From Bigelowiella natans CCMP2755 (lineage: Eukaryota; Cercozoa; Chlorarachniophyceae): 28,826 bases of DNA. The notes under the pieces were generated by a model, which had not been told where the DNA came from, did not search any database, and saw only the letters and a program-made list of their open reading frames with translations. The stretch's first letter is position 1. Each line of letters opens with the position of its first letter. A program made the translations under genes and the position numbers. Positions 9,866 to 19,979 of the stretch are shown here, one piece after another. The stretch is from contig ADNK01001601.1 in assembly GCA_000320545.1 (NCBI GenBank), positions 1-28,826 on the forward strand, written 5' to 3'.

Positions 9866-11591
9866 AGCCGCGCATCAAAATTTTGTACAGTGATCTCAAA
9901 GCGATGACGATTTTCTGGATTATTTTACCTAAAATTCAAGTGAATAAATCGTTTTATTTGTGAATATTTTGCAATGGGCGCAACGTGCATTTGTGATCCA
10001 AGCTGCCCTGGGCGCTGAATCTTGCAAGCGTAGCTAGATTGCTCCATTTCTACTCATTCAGTCTCCTATGCACCCCCATCTACATGGAGCCTACTAGCCT
10101 AGGCTCACAGTGTCTAGATGTACATCAAGCGTTGCCGCCGCAGGCAGCGTGCTAGCTAGAACGCAGCGATCGACCATCAGCACGCACACACATCCGACCC
10201 TGGCATGCATGCTCTATATAACTATAGCCTTAAAGGCTATGTGGCGTACGCACGTGTGAACATATGTTGTTTAGTACATGTGTTCTTTCCAACCACATGT
10301 GTCTCAGGGAACATGTGTGCTTTAGACCCGGTACGCTCCACAGCCTCAAAGGCTGCACAATGCGCACATGCTGTGCGCTAGCTAGCTGTCATGGCGCAGT
10401 CATCCAATTGCAGCGGCAATCTGCTACGCTAGCACTTGAGCACGTGCTAGCGTGTGTCTAGGTGTGCCATTTCAGCATTCGAATCCAGCATGACGTCATC
10501 GTGGCAGCCACACGCACGCCAGCACGCCACACTTTGACCGCAACATGCTGACGTCGGAAGCTGGCCATCTAGCTAGCTAGCTCGCCAGTCCCAGAGTCCA
10601 GCAGTGGCACCATGCTGCATGCACCAGCCAGCTAGCTAGCCAGAGCATGCATGTAGCAGACCATGCCAGCATGATGGACACAGCAATGTGGTGTGCATGT
10701 CATGCACATGGCATGTGCATCATGTGCATGTCACATTGCATGTCAATCATGACTGGCAGATCTAGCTAGCTAGCTAGCTGGAGCAGCAGACACCTGCACC
10801 ATCTAGCCATGCCCCACAGCTAGACAGCTCACTTCCCATCTGCAATCAGCAGCAAAAACTGCGAAAATGTGCATCATGAAAATTTGCCATAATGACGACC
10901 TGCCGCTGAACTGAATTGCCAGAATGACATGGCAAAATCACAGGCACATCCCACGTGTTTTGTGAAAACAATCTTTGTTGAAAATGACACAGCAAAATCC
11001 ACAGCAGAGCATCACGCCATCCACATCTTGAATTCTAGCCACAGTGGTGTGCGCCTCACTCATCGCCAATGATCGTTTCAACCTTTCGGATTTCTCTTTC
11101 ATTTTCCAAGTGCTTCCTGTGACTTGCCCCAAAATCTTGCCGGATTGAGTTTTGCGACTACGAACCTCAAGTGCGTGTGCCAGGTTTTCTTCCACGCTTC
11201 CTGGTCAGATTTTGACACGTCTTTGCAAACGAAATTCACACGGAATGCATGACAATGCATCTCCAAAGTGTAGTAGTAAATCGTGACAACTTTCGCATCC
11301 ACAAGAACAATGAACAATGAACAATGATGACGAACTACATTTCCAAAATGCAAGAACCTCGTCTTCGTGTTTGACTTCGAAGTCGTCGTGAACATATTTC
11401 CTTCAGCCATCTGGGAGACTCTCCCTGCTGCAGCGAATCCCCACAGTGCGACAAGACGAAAGATTTCTTACGCGCTGGAACGGAGCACAAATTTGCAATC
11501 CGCACGACATTGTATTGTCGCACGAGATAAAACGCATTGTATTTGCACGATCCAACGCCTCTGAGGTCGTCCCACAAGCCACACAAGAGCG
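9866..11591. other. Second palindrome-rich intergenic spacer
   Basis: No gene found. Contains dense AGCTAGCT runs (10570-10585, 10632-10640, 10760-10780), CATGTGCATG runs (10690-10740), and a matched hairpin pair at 10224-10240 and 10341-10355 bounding three ACATGTG boxes. From about 11200 to 11360 there is a copy of a dispersed repeat (AACAATGATGACGAACT) also seen near 23940 and 24890. The thioredoxin promoter should lie in the last few hundred bases, but I cannot point to an element. Confidence 0.7.
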
Positions 11592-12106
11592 ATGGCAGCC
11601 ACCCAGTGCCACGTCTACACCCAAGCGAGCAGGTCCCGGCTCGCAGCGGCTATCATCGCGGGCCTTGCCGCTTTTGTTCTCCTATCAGTAGGTCTTAACA
11701 CAAACACTTCAGCGTCTCCTCTTGGAGCAGGAATGTGGAAAATGGGGGCGAGGTCAGCAACTACTGGGCTGGGAAATGGGGGGATGGTGGGAATGGCGCA
11801 ACTATCACGAGGAAATCAAGGTATGGAAAGTTTCATGCCAGGAAGGTTCGGCGTAGAAAGATCCTTGTTCTATCAAAGACCTAGCTGTAACCAACGAACG
11901 ATGCTCCGTCGATCGGCAGCCCCATCGGAAGGCCGTCCTGTGCAGGCGTCCGCACTTGTAGATGTTGACGATAGCAATTTCAAGGAAATCGTTGAGCGGG
12001 TAGAGTATTCTGTGTAAAATTCTCTTCCTAAATAATTCCAAAACATTAGGGGAAATGATCCTTCGATAGACAAACATTTCTCGCTACATATATGTACACT
12101 TATCCT

Positions 12107-12138
<32 letters not shown>

Positions 12139-13302
12139 TCTCTTCCTACTCTCATTCCTATGGTATGCTACCATCACTACTTTAGTCTGCGATTCCTGTT
12201 TTGGTGGATTTCTGGGCACCTTGGTGTGGGCCTTGCAGACTGATCGAACCTCTCATAGAGGAGATCAGTAATGAGTATGATGGGCGCATGCTGACAGTGA
12301 AAGTAAGGCAACCTCGATATCCCCCATCCATTCTCTATTCTCTGCGGCTGCGTGTGTGGAGAGAGTTTATAAATAAGAGAAAAGAAGATAACAAAAATGT
12401 TCTTGGTGGTACTGAAGGTGAATACGGACGAATCTCCTGAGACAGCTACTAAATTGGTATGACACAACAAACCTCGCATTCTTCCTGCCTCTACATTCGT
12501 GACATTCATGCGTCAACTACCCGATAGCAAAAAGCGCGACACACTGGTCAAATCCAGAGTGTCTTTTTGATCGACCAATACGCGGCAATTTTCCCACACA
12601 GCGGGAAGCAATTTAGTGTCAACGTGATGTTGATTCCTGCATAGCCCTCATGAAGGGGTTTGCAAGTTCCTACCTATATTCCTATATTTTGCGGCAATTA
12701 CCGCACACTTCATGTAAAGAAAGAGGGTGTGCCGAATTTGATAGGTTTCTCTTCTGATCCTTCACAACTTTGTTCTTCCCCCTCCCCCTCCTCCTCCTCC
12801 TCCTCCTCCTCCTCCTCCTCCTACCTTACAACAGGGCATCCGAAGCATTCCGTCGTTGATGATATTCAAGGATGGTGCAAGAAAGGTGTTATTTATCTAC
12901 CCCCTGCCCTACTTTGAGATGGATAGTGAGGTGCAGCACATTTCTGCTGTCTTGTCCCTACATCCGCTCGCCCGGAAGGGAGAGTGGGCGACATCATCAT
13001 CATAATCGAAGTTTGTTCTTCAAAAAAACTTGTTGAATTTGAATGGGGTGAGCTTTTGGCGGATTTTTCGAAGAAGGAATACTTCGAAGATCACACGGGA
13101 TTTCTCTGTTATATTGTAGAGAGCACCCCCCCCTCGCACTTGTAACACAACTCGATCGTACGCGTCTTGTGGCTGCTACCTCTGATTCATCGTTCGCCAC
13201 CATTTAGTCGCAGTTGACAGGATTTGTTGTGATTGATAGGAAACCATCGTAGGGGCCGTCCCCAAGAACACAATTACGAGTGCTTTAGATAAGCTTCTCT
13301 GA
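11592..13302 (+). CDS. Thioredoxin m-type, plastid-targeted precursor, 225 aa
   Basis: Dithiol-disulfide oxidoreductase; m-type thioredoxins are reduced by ferredoxin-thioredoxin reductase and regulate plastid enzymes in the light. Five exons, all phase 0: 11592-11999, 12186-12302, 12418-12456, 12835-12885, 13240-13302 (TGA). The mature domain begins near residue 118 ([13 protein letters not shown]). It has the active site WAPWCGPC in exon 2, the VNTDESP loop in exon 3, the cis-proline stretch [14 protein letters not shown] in exon 4, and VGAVPKNTI before the end. All catalytic residues are present and the domain is full length. The first 117 residues are extra. A hydrophobic stretch at about 17-34 ([18 protein letters not shown]) looks like a signal peptide, followed by a Ser/Arg/Met-rich leader with few acidic residues: the bipartite targeting sequence of a secondary plastid. 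Intron 4 uses a (TCC)n run as its polypyrimidine tract. Confidence 0.97.
12780..12822. repeat. (CCT)n polypyrimidine microsatellite at a thioredoxin 3' splice site
   Basis: About 13 CCT units end 12 bases before the acceptor ACAACAG|GGC at 12834. The repeat sits where the polypyr-imidine tract of the 378-base intron 12457-12834 is expected. Confidence 0.9.
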
Positions 13303-14383
13303 GTGTTGCGTCGAAGAACTGTTGTAAAGTGGAGCGAAGGCGGAAGTAGCAGCGTAAGGCTATGGAGAATGATGATGAAAAGTATATATATATATGTGGG
13401 GGTACGTGCGGCGGACGGTGAGCTGTCACCGATCAAATGGTTGCACATGACGTTTGCAATGCGATAGTTGATTTGAATGAAAAATAACACGCAAGACCAG
13501 AACCACACTTGAATATCTTTCAGCAGAATGATGGTTGCTATTCGGTATACATGCTAGCCGCGCATGTATACATGCACGATGTACGTTGGAGTATATTCTA
13601 CTCTACTTGCATCGCATCCTAGCGAAGTAAACTACATCCGATTTGTGCACTGTAAATACAAATGGGGTCATAACTGTACACGGTTGACGCGACACACGAA
13701 TGAACTGCATGCTCCCGTGACTTTCTCATGTTGTATTATGGTGTGCAATGCGCATTTTGGCTACTTTGGCAGTAACACACGTATATTTACATATAATATA
13801 TAAATATAAATGCGGCCTGCGTGCCATCATAGCATAGACCTACTGTGACACTACATCTACTAGCTGTTTCTGCTATGCTACATATATGTGATTAATGATG
13901 CAGGATCAGTGCATGAAAACGATCCTTATCTAGCTTATCCACGATTTTGCACATGCACATATCATGCACATGTCTAGATGTGGCAACATGCCGCATGTTC
14001 ATCTAGTCATGTGTCATGATAGAGAACTGCATGTGAGTACATGAGCTGCTAGCGATGTCAGCATTTGCTAAATTTGAAGACTGTGCGTCACAACATGTAA
14101 GTTGTCGTAGCTGTGGCGAAGAGGCCACTGACCGACTGAGGAGCTCCAAGCAATGCGTAAGTAATGCGCGTAATTACTATATTACGCACGATGCATCGGC
14201 TGCTACACTGTTAACGCTACCGCTAACTAGCTAATGCACCGCTGCGCGAAGGCGACAACAATGCCCATGACACGTTCAATACAGAACATACTACAGTAAT
14301 CGAGTTTGCATACACCGCCCTGCTCTGTCAAAAGGTGAAAGCTTCCCATCAGGGATAAGTCAGAGCAGATGGAATAGCCGTAT
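13303..14383. other. Intergenic spacer between convergent genes
   Basis: No coding exon supported. Holds a short (TA)n run near 13383, an AT-rich part around 13780-13810, and CATGTGCA, GCTAGC and TGCATG palindromes from 13540 to 14220 like the other spacers. A minus-strand open frame at 14424-14227 has no clear splice signals and lies beyond the TGA of the neighbouring gene. Confidence 0.65.
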
Positions 14384-14536
14384 TCATCGCACGTTAAAGT
14401 CCTGGCCCGCGTAGGTAGTATCATAGTGTTTCAGCGTTGGATGAGCCTGCGCCATTCCGATGCTGCGGATCCAAATTACGGAGACATATTGTTGTTTAGT
14501 AGTATCACGAATATTCTGGCATGTAACCATTATCAC

Positions 14537-14568
<32 letters not shown>

Positions 14569-15684
14569 ACATCATCATGGTCCATTTCTCCATCAAGAGA
14601 CAACTGACCTTTTATGAACCCCTGTGCGCCATACCCATATCTTGCCGGATCCATGTGATCATCACCCCCCCCATCGATGTCATCATCGTCCTCCGACATG
14701 ATGCCCCCTCTCTCATCGAAACCATCAGCCACCTGAGAACGAACAACAAAAGCATCATCATGATTCTGGTTGATAGGCAGCGGTGGGAGAGAATGGATGG
14801 GGATTTCCGTTGTCACCATTCTTAGTCATACCCCTCACCCACCCTGTCGTTTTTATCCTTCTTTCTCAGCTCTCTCTGCCCCCCCCCCCCCCCCCCCTTC
14901 CCTCTCTTACACCACCTCCACGTCTTCGCCCGGATCTCCAATCTGTTGATGAGTGGCCACAACGACGATGCATAACATTTAGTGATGATGATTAGAAATG
15001 AGAATGATTAGGAGTACCAAAGGTGTGCCGATATTTGCATACATGATAGTGTGAAAACATCGAAACGTTAGCATTGCAACAAGTTGGTTATCATCGAGAG
15101 AACAAATAATGCTTCCGACTTTAGGCGGAAAACTAACATTCCGCTCCTAACCCCCCCCCCCCCCTCCATCTTCTCTCATCTTTCCAATCCTAACCCTGCG
15201 TGTGCCGAGCGATACCACATTCGTCCTGACAACAAAAAACATAGAAATAATGATGAGGAGCGAGGAATAGGTTCTTTTCATGCCTGGTAACTGTTTTCTC
15301 TTCTCGCCATAATCGTCACCTTCTTCTTTTTCTTCTTCTTCATCATCATCATTATCATTTTCATTATCATCATTCGATCGTCTCACCTTGGTCTCCGGGC
15401 CAGTTCCTCTTGCTTTGTTGTCATTTTTTCTGGTAGAAACAGCCCGGAGAGCAGTGAAGGGTCCAAGTCTCCTCGTAGCTCCCTTTCAGTCTCCCCCCCC
15501 CCCTTTTCCTCAGTATTTTTGGATTTCTTTGAGTTTCTCCTTCTTGTGTCACGGTCCGCTTGATCACTGACACTGTTGTCATCGTTCGATAGCGACGATG
15601 AAGAGACTCTTCCGTTATATACATGTGTGTTATATATTAATATTATATTTATAATTAACGTTGTGAATATGTGTGAGTGTATGT

Positions 15685-15763
<79 letters not shown>

Positions 15764-16232
15764 AGAGAGTCATGTATTCATTCCTAATCTCCTCTTCCCC
15801 CTCTTCCTCGTCCTCACTTTGTGCCTATTTTTCTTTCTTCTCCTCCTTCTTTTGCACACTTCTTCTCCTCCTCCGCCTCCCCCCCTTCCTCTTCCTCGAT
15901 AACACTCTGATCATCGGAGGGTCCTTGCTCCATGATATGGCCTAACAGCTGTACGCGAAGGTTCCAGAGACGGAAGTTTTAGGGGTAATAGCAAAATTCT
16001 TCAAAGCGCACGGCAAATACTATTTTTGATATTAACACAAAGGACCTTTGGATCTGGCCTCAGGCCCCTTGAGCGCAGAAATTCCAACGTCTCCTTATTC
16101 CTTTGCCGCTCCTCCAACGCACGCTATCATCGTTTTGTGTTGTTATTGTTATTGTTGTTGTTGTTGTTGTTGTAGCTGCTGCCGCGTGTAGCACGTGGGA
16201 GGGGGGAGAAAAAGAGATAGAGCGCGCGAGAG

Positions 16233-16271
<39 letters not shown>

Positions 16272-16280
16272 GCATAAATA

Positions 16281-16316
<36 letters not shown>

Positions 16317-16500
16317 TCACTCACTCACAAACTCATATCCAAAAAAAATCGAAAAGTATTGTAGTGAGGACAAATCAAGTGTGTGTGATGGCGATCGTTA
16401 TGATCTACCTGTTGCTCAGTAATTCGAGGAACCAGCGTGCGCCTCATCACCGTCACCTATTATGAGAACGTCACATTTCTTATAACGTTGAGCGTAAATA

Positions 16501-16551
<51 letters not shown>

Positions 16552-16579
16552 GCACGCACGCACGCACATACAGAGAGAA

Positions 16580-16617
<38 letters not shown>

Positions 16618-16643
16618 AGGGAGTAATATTCTAATTTTAAATA

Positions 16644-16681
<38 letters not shown>

Positions 16682-17430
16682 GTGTGTGTGTGTGTGTGTA
16701 TGTGTGCATGTCTTATGTTGATTGCGTTTTATTTATTCTCAATATTTTGCGCAATAACTTGCTCACTCCCCTATCTCCCCCTTCCTCCTCCTTTATCTCC
16801 TTTTCATCATCATCATCATCATCATCGTCGTCGTCGTCGTCATCGTAAGTCGTTTTATATGCAGCCCTTACCACGTATGAGGCATTGGCAGCTTTACACC
16901 GATTCAATAGCTTCGATAAGAGCTGCCAAGTAATTGTAGTGTGTATAGAATGCGAAAAGGAAGGCGCATCAACCATGTTATCGCAAACGCACAACATATA
17001 TGGTGTTTGTGTTTGTGTGTTTGTGTGTTTGTGTGCGTGTGTGCGTGTGTGTGTTTGTGTGTGTGTGCGCGTGACAAGACTGCAGCAATGAGAATTGCTC
17101 CACTCGGAAGTGAAACTCAGAAGAAGGACGAATAAAATCCAACGTTTGTTGTTTGCCCCACGAGCTTAGTAGCGGCTTGGAAATCCTTTTCATTGCAACG
17201 TCGTTGCTACCTTCTGACTTGCTTCAACGCAGGCTAACGCTAGGTAAATGAGGGTCTTTACTACCTCGTGTGTGCGTGCTTTTGTGCCGTTGACAGCAAC
17301 GAATCGCATCTTCGGTTTCAGGCCCTAGGATAGATGGAAATACGACGAGCTATTCAAAAGTAGTAGTAGCCCGACATCAATTGACTTCTCCTTACGAATG
17401 CTACGCTCGGTGATTATCATATTTCAGTGT

Positions 17431-17461
<31 letters not shown>

Positions 17462-17630
17462 ATTCATCCACCCATCCATCCATCTATCATCAACTTATCA
17501 CATTCCCCATCGTTTCTTTCCTCCTCTTCTTTTCTCTCTTGTCATCATCATCATCATCATCAGTACCAGCCTATACGCCTGGAATCCTTTCGAAACGCGA
17601 GTCAGCTTCTAAAAGCAGCACAGCGTACAT
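14384..17630 (-). CDS. Acidic poly-Asp protein of unknown function, about twelve exons
   Basis: Not recognised. Proposed minus-strand exons: 17630-17577 (ATG, in-frame TAG upstream), 17324-17265, 17185-17144, about 16976-16872, 16456-16409, 16111-16046, 16019-15955, 15608-15387, 15225-15152, 14942-14911, 14820-14509, 14462-14384 (TGA). Phases agree across 16872 to 15225 and across 14942 to 14384. Good splice sites include CAG|GTAGAT at 16408, CACGAG|GTAGTA at 17264 and GTG|GTAAGG at 16871. The middle is a basic, coiled-coil-like segment (EQQERQRNKETLEFLRSRG), then a disordered Ser/Asp/Lys stretch with DPSLLSGLFLPEK. The C-terminal exon holds SEDDDD, a run of about ten Asp, and YGYGAQGFIKGQL. 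This makes a charged, probably nuclear or scaffold protein. Unsure points: no AG exists for the exon near 16976 because a (CA)n run precedes it, and G homopolymers near 15151 make the phase there unreliable. Confidence 0.55.
15683..15760. repeat. Compound (GT)n(GA)n microsatellite
   Basis: About 20 GT units run directly into about 17 GA units. It lies in the 346-base intron 15954-15609 of the poly-Asp gene, so the transcript reads (TC)n(AC)n. Confidence 0.95.
16234..16314. repeat. (TA)n and (CA)n microsatellites
   Basis: A (TA)n run at about 16234-16268, a 15-base gap, then (CA)n to about 16314, all in the intron between the exons ending at 16409 and starting at 16111 of the poly-Asp gene. 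Confidence 0.95.
16503..16701. repeat. Cluster of five different dinucleotide repeats
   Basis: In order: (CT)n 16503-16534, (CA)n to 16551 running into CGCA units, (GA)n 16577-16613, (TA)n 16648-16678, (TG)n 16681-16700. The (CT)n and (GA)n arms are complementary and could fold into a long hairpin. All lie in one intron of the poly-Asp gene. Confidence 0.95.
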
Positions 17631-17700
17631 CGGCAAAGCAGCAATGAGAGACTAACACAGTCCACAGTGATCGAAAGCAGGAAAAGGGCCTTGGGCTCCT

Positions 17701-18252
17701 TTAAGCTTCGGTCTCATTTTCACTATCAGGGGATGGAATCGATGAAGAAGTCTTCTGAATCCAACATTTCCTTTTTAAAGAAATCTCCTCCCGAGCCGAA
17801 CGGCGTTGGATTGATATAGAATCTTTTGGGCGACAGACAGAGGAGGAGGGGGAGGAGGAGGAGGAGGAGGAGGAGGAGGAGGAGGGAGGGGGGGGGGGGG
17901 ATGTATTCGAATTTCTCGGTGATGGCACCTGGCCTGAGATCCGTACTCCCAAACGTCCAGGACCGAATTGGACGTTGAAGAACGTAGTATTCTGGAGAAA
18001 GTAATAGTTGCACTTAACAAAGCTACTTACGTGTCCTCATACTACCCATGGGAAGTACCAAAACCCACGGCGATGGCTCCCCAGTCTTCCTCCGCTTCTA
18101 CAGAATAATGCACACAAAGTGGTGTTATTGATATTCATCGCAGCAAAGAGTATACGATTGATATCCCCTCAAAGGCAGGGGCGCCAAAAGATGTTTGTAG
18201 AATCTCGAGGTATTTGCTGTATCTATGGGCAGTACCACTTGTCTACGCTATC

Positions 18253-18286
<34 letters not shown>

Positions 18287-18852
18287 GCAGAAGGGATAGT
18301 AGTGATAGTAGTACTACTAGTTGTTGTTGTAGTAATAGGTGGGGGGTGATTGTACCCTTCTCTCCCTCAGCTTCCTCCTCCTCTCCCGACGTTTTACGGG
18401 GTCAAACACACCGTTTCTCTGTGGAGAAGTCTCAGGTGAGAGTGGAAAAGAATGGGGATTCACAGATTCTATAAACGATTCCTAGCGAGATGATGGGCGG
18501 GGTTACACTTTGAAACAACATTTTTAACGTAAGGCCGTCCGCCCGTCTCTGGCTTCTCGTCCATCAGCCGTAGACGATGTCTCTCTGCCCGTTCCCTGAT
18601 TTTAAGTAGGAGGAGGAGGAGGAGGAGGAAGGAAGAGATGGATGGATGGATGGATGGATGGATGGGCTAGTGAAGGGGAGTGTACAAATGCAGCGCAAGA
18701 AGGAATGAAAGAATTCAGAAGAATCTAAAAATGCAGACTAGATAAACCTTCGCATTTCTCCACGCGAACGACCGTCTGGTTGGATCTTCATCCCTACGAT
18801 ATTACTCAATCTTGATGTTTCGAAGACTCAAGTGGCCATTTAAAGCAAGCGC

Positions 18853-18899
<47 letters not shown>

Positions 18900-19464
18900 G
18901 ACGTGCGTGCGAGCAAGAAACCTTTCTTCTTCTCAGGTTTTTTTAGTGCGGCAGTTTTGGCAAGTTTCCGCTTTTGCTTGCGAGTTTTGAGGACCCCCAT
19001 GTCAAGAAGCATCCTGATAGTGAATGGACAGTTTGATGGGGGGAGCGATACTTCTTAATCTACACGCCGCTGTTATGAGCAGCAAACATAATGACTCACT
19101 CTTTCACAATTCCACTCGCGCCCTGTGCAATACGTCTCTTCCTGAGCTTATCGCGCACTTTGACTCTTTTCCCTTTCTATTGTATTACAAATCGATGAGA
19201 AAGTGAAATACGATAACCCACGTCCGTACGGGCACACGCACGAGCAAATTATGGCAGACGAAGCAAAAACATATCGGCATTTCATTTGTTGTGACATTTA
19301 TCTGGTTAGTTAATTGTCGGACTCTTTAATAAAGAGCGAACGAATTACCTTGAATAAAACTTTGCCAGAGAGGGGTTTGAACTGGTACCCAGCGTGTAAT
19401 ATCAGGACGTAACAACCCTGCATAAACACCCAGTTAAATGAGAACAGCACGAAGAAGGGAACAA

Positions 19465-19499
<35 letters not shown>

Positions 19500-19603
19500 A
19501 CACCCACACCCACACGCACGCACGCACATTCATGCGCAATGTAAATGCCTACCAGAACAAAAAGTGCTGCTGTAGGGTTCCGCCAGCGCGGCGGGACTGT
19601 CAT
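17701..19603 (-). CDS. Basic membrane-anchored protein of unknown function, eleven exons, 278 aa
   Basis: Not recognised. Eleven exons join with full phase agreement, which strongly supports the gene: 19603-19553, 19417-19349, 19176-19100, 19013-18922, 18826-18748, 18595-18529, 18418-18356, 18242-18156, 18097-18031, 17991-17929, 17822-17701 (TAA). Donors include GTGAGT at 19099 and GTAAGT at 18030; acceptors include ATGCAG and CTCCAG. The N-terminus (residues about 10-33, PTAALFVL joined to GCYVLILHAGYQF) looks like one membrane anchor. The rest is strongly basic: KGKRVKVRDKLRKRR, then KTRKQKRKLAK and PVKRRERRRKLRERR. A more globular part follows, with YSKYLEILQTSFGAPAF and YYVLQRPIRSWTFG, and the tail is Ser/Glu-rich. 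The size and charge could suit an organellar ribosome- or nucleic-acid-associated inner membrane protein, but nothing here proves it. Most introns contain a different microsatellite. Confidence 0.75.
17838..17900. repeat. (GGA)n run followed by a G tract
   Basis: About 15 GGA units then a run of about 12 G. It lies in the intron between exons ending at 17929 and starting at 17822 of the basic protein gene. On the transcribed strand it is (TCC)n, a polypyrimidine tract before the acceptor CCCAAAAG. Confidence 0.95.
18250..18286. repeat. (GTA)n microsatellite at an intron 3' end
   Basis: About eleven GTA units sit directly upstream (in transcript sense) of the acceptor GCGTAG that starts the exon at 18242 of the basic protein gene. 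Confidence 0.95.
18607..18664. repeat. (AGG)n and (GATG)n microsatellites
   Basis: Seven AGG units then six GATG units, in the intron between the exons ending at 18748 and starting at 18595 of the basic protein gene. Confidence 0.95.
18849..18898. repeat. Compound (GC)n(GT)n microsatellite
   Basis: About nine GC units run into about sixteen GT units, in the short intron between the exons ending at 18922 and starting at 18826. Alternating purine-pyrimidine sequence of this kind can adopt Z-DNA. Confidence 0.95.
19466..19530. repeat. (CA)n microsatellite with CCCACA and CGCA extension
   Basis: Lies in intron 1 of the basic protein gene (between 19553 and 19417). Perfect CA units grade into CCCACA and CGCACG units. 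Confidence 0.95.
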
Positions 19604-19979
19604 CCCAAGGCGCCCTGGCCCTGCCCGAGCTCGCAGGCGGAAGGGCGAGTTCGCCTTGCACTATGATCATTACACATATCTATCTAGGATGTTGCCGGTG
19701 CAAAATTATGTCTACAATCGAGTAGGATCTCGAAGTGTGATGTGTTGCCGTACACGCCGTGCTCGCTCACATGTTGGATTGTGGCAGGTTGTTTGTTTGT
19801 TGCGACATGCCAATCTTCGTGACGCACTGCCTGCTATCGCGAACGCTTCCGACCGACCACGTCGACTCTCAGGGCGGGTGATCGATTGCCGCACCCCCTT
19901 CCTCGGGGTTGGACGGTGTGAACCACCCCCTGCAAACTTGTCAGGAAAAAAGTGCTCTGGACCGGTCCTTTCATGACAA
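19604..19979. other. Divergent intergenic region
   Basis: A GC-rich 376-base stretch between divergent starts (ATG 19603 on minus, ATG 19980 on plus). Both strands carry open frames of 100-140 codons, but neither has splice signals or a recognisable protein, and they are antisense to each other. Promoters for both genes are expected here; no specific element is assigned. Confidence 0.5.

Noticed and set aside
15955-16019. Alternative minus-strand reading AVRFEEFCYYP followed after a TAA by NFRLWNLRVQLLG
   Set aside because: It looks protein-like but contains a TAA. The other frame of the same bases joins neighbours in phase at both ends, so the open frame was preferred.
15727-16320. Regularly spaced repeats that could suggest a CRISPR array
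   Set aside because: These are mono- and dinucleotide microsatellites without spacers, in a eukaryotic intron context.
19545-19976. Plus-strand open frame of 143 codons, Arg-rich
   Set aside because: Overlaps the first exon of the minus-strand basic protein gene, is matched by an antisense frame of similar length, and has no splice signals or family resemblance.
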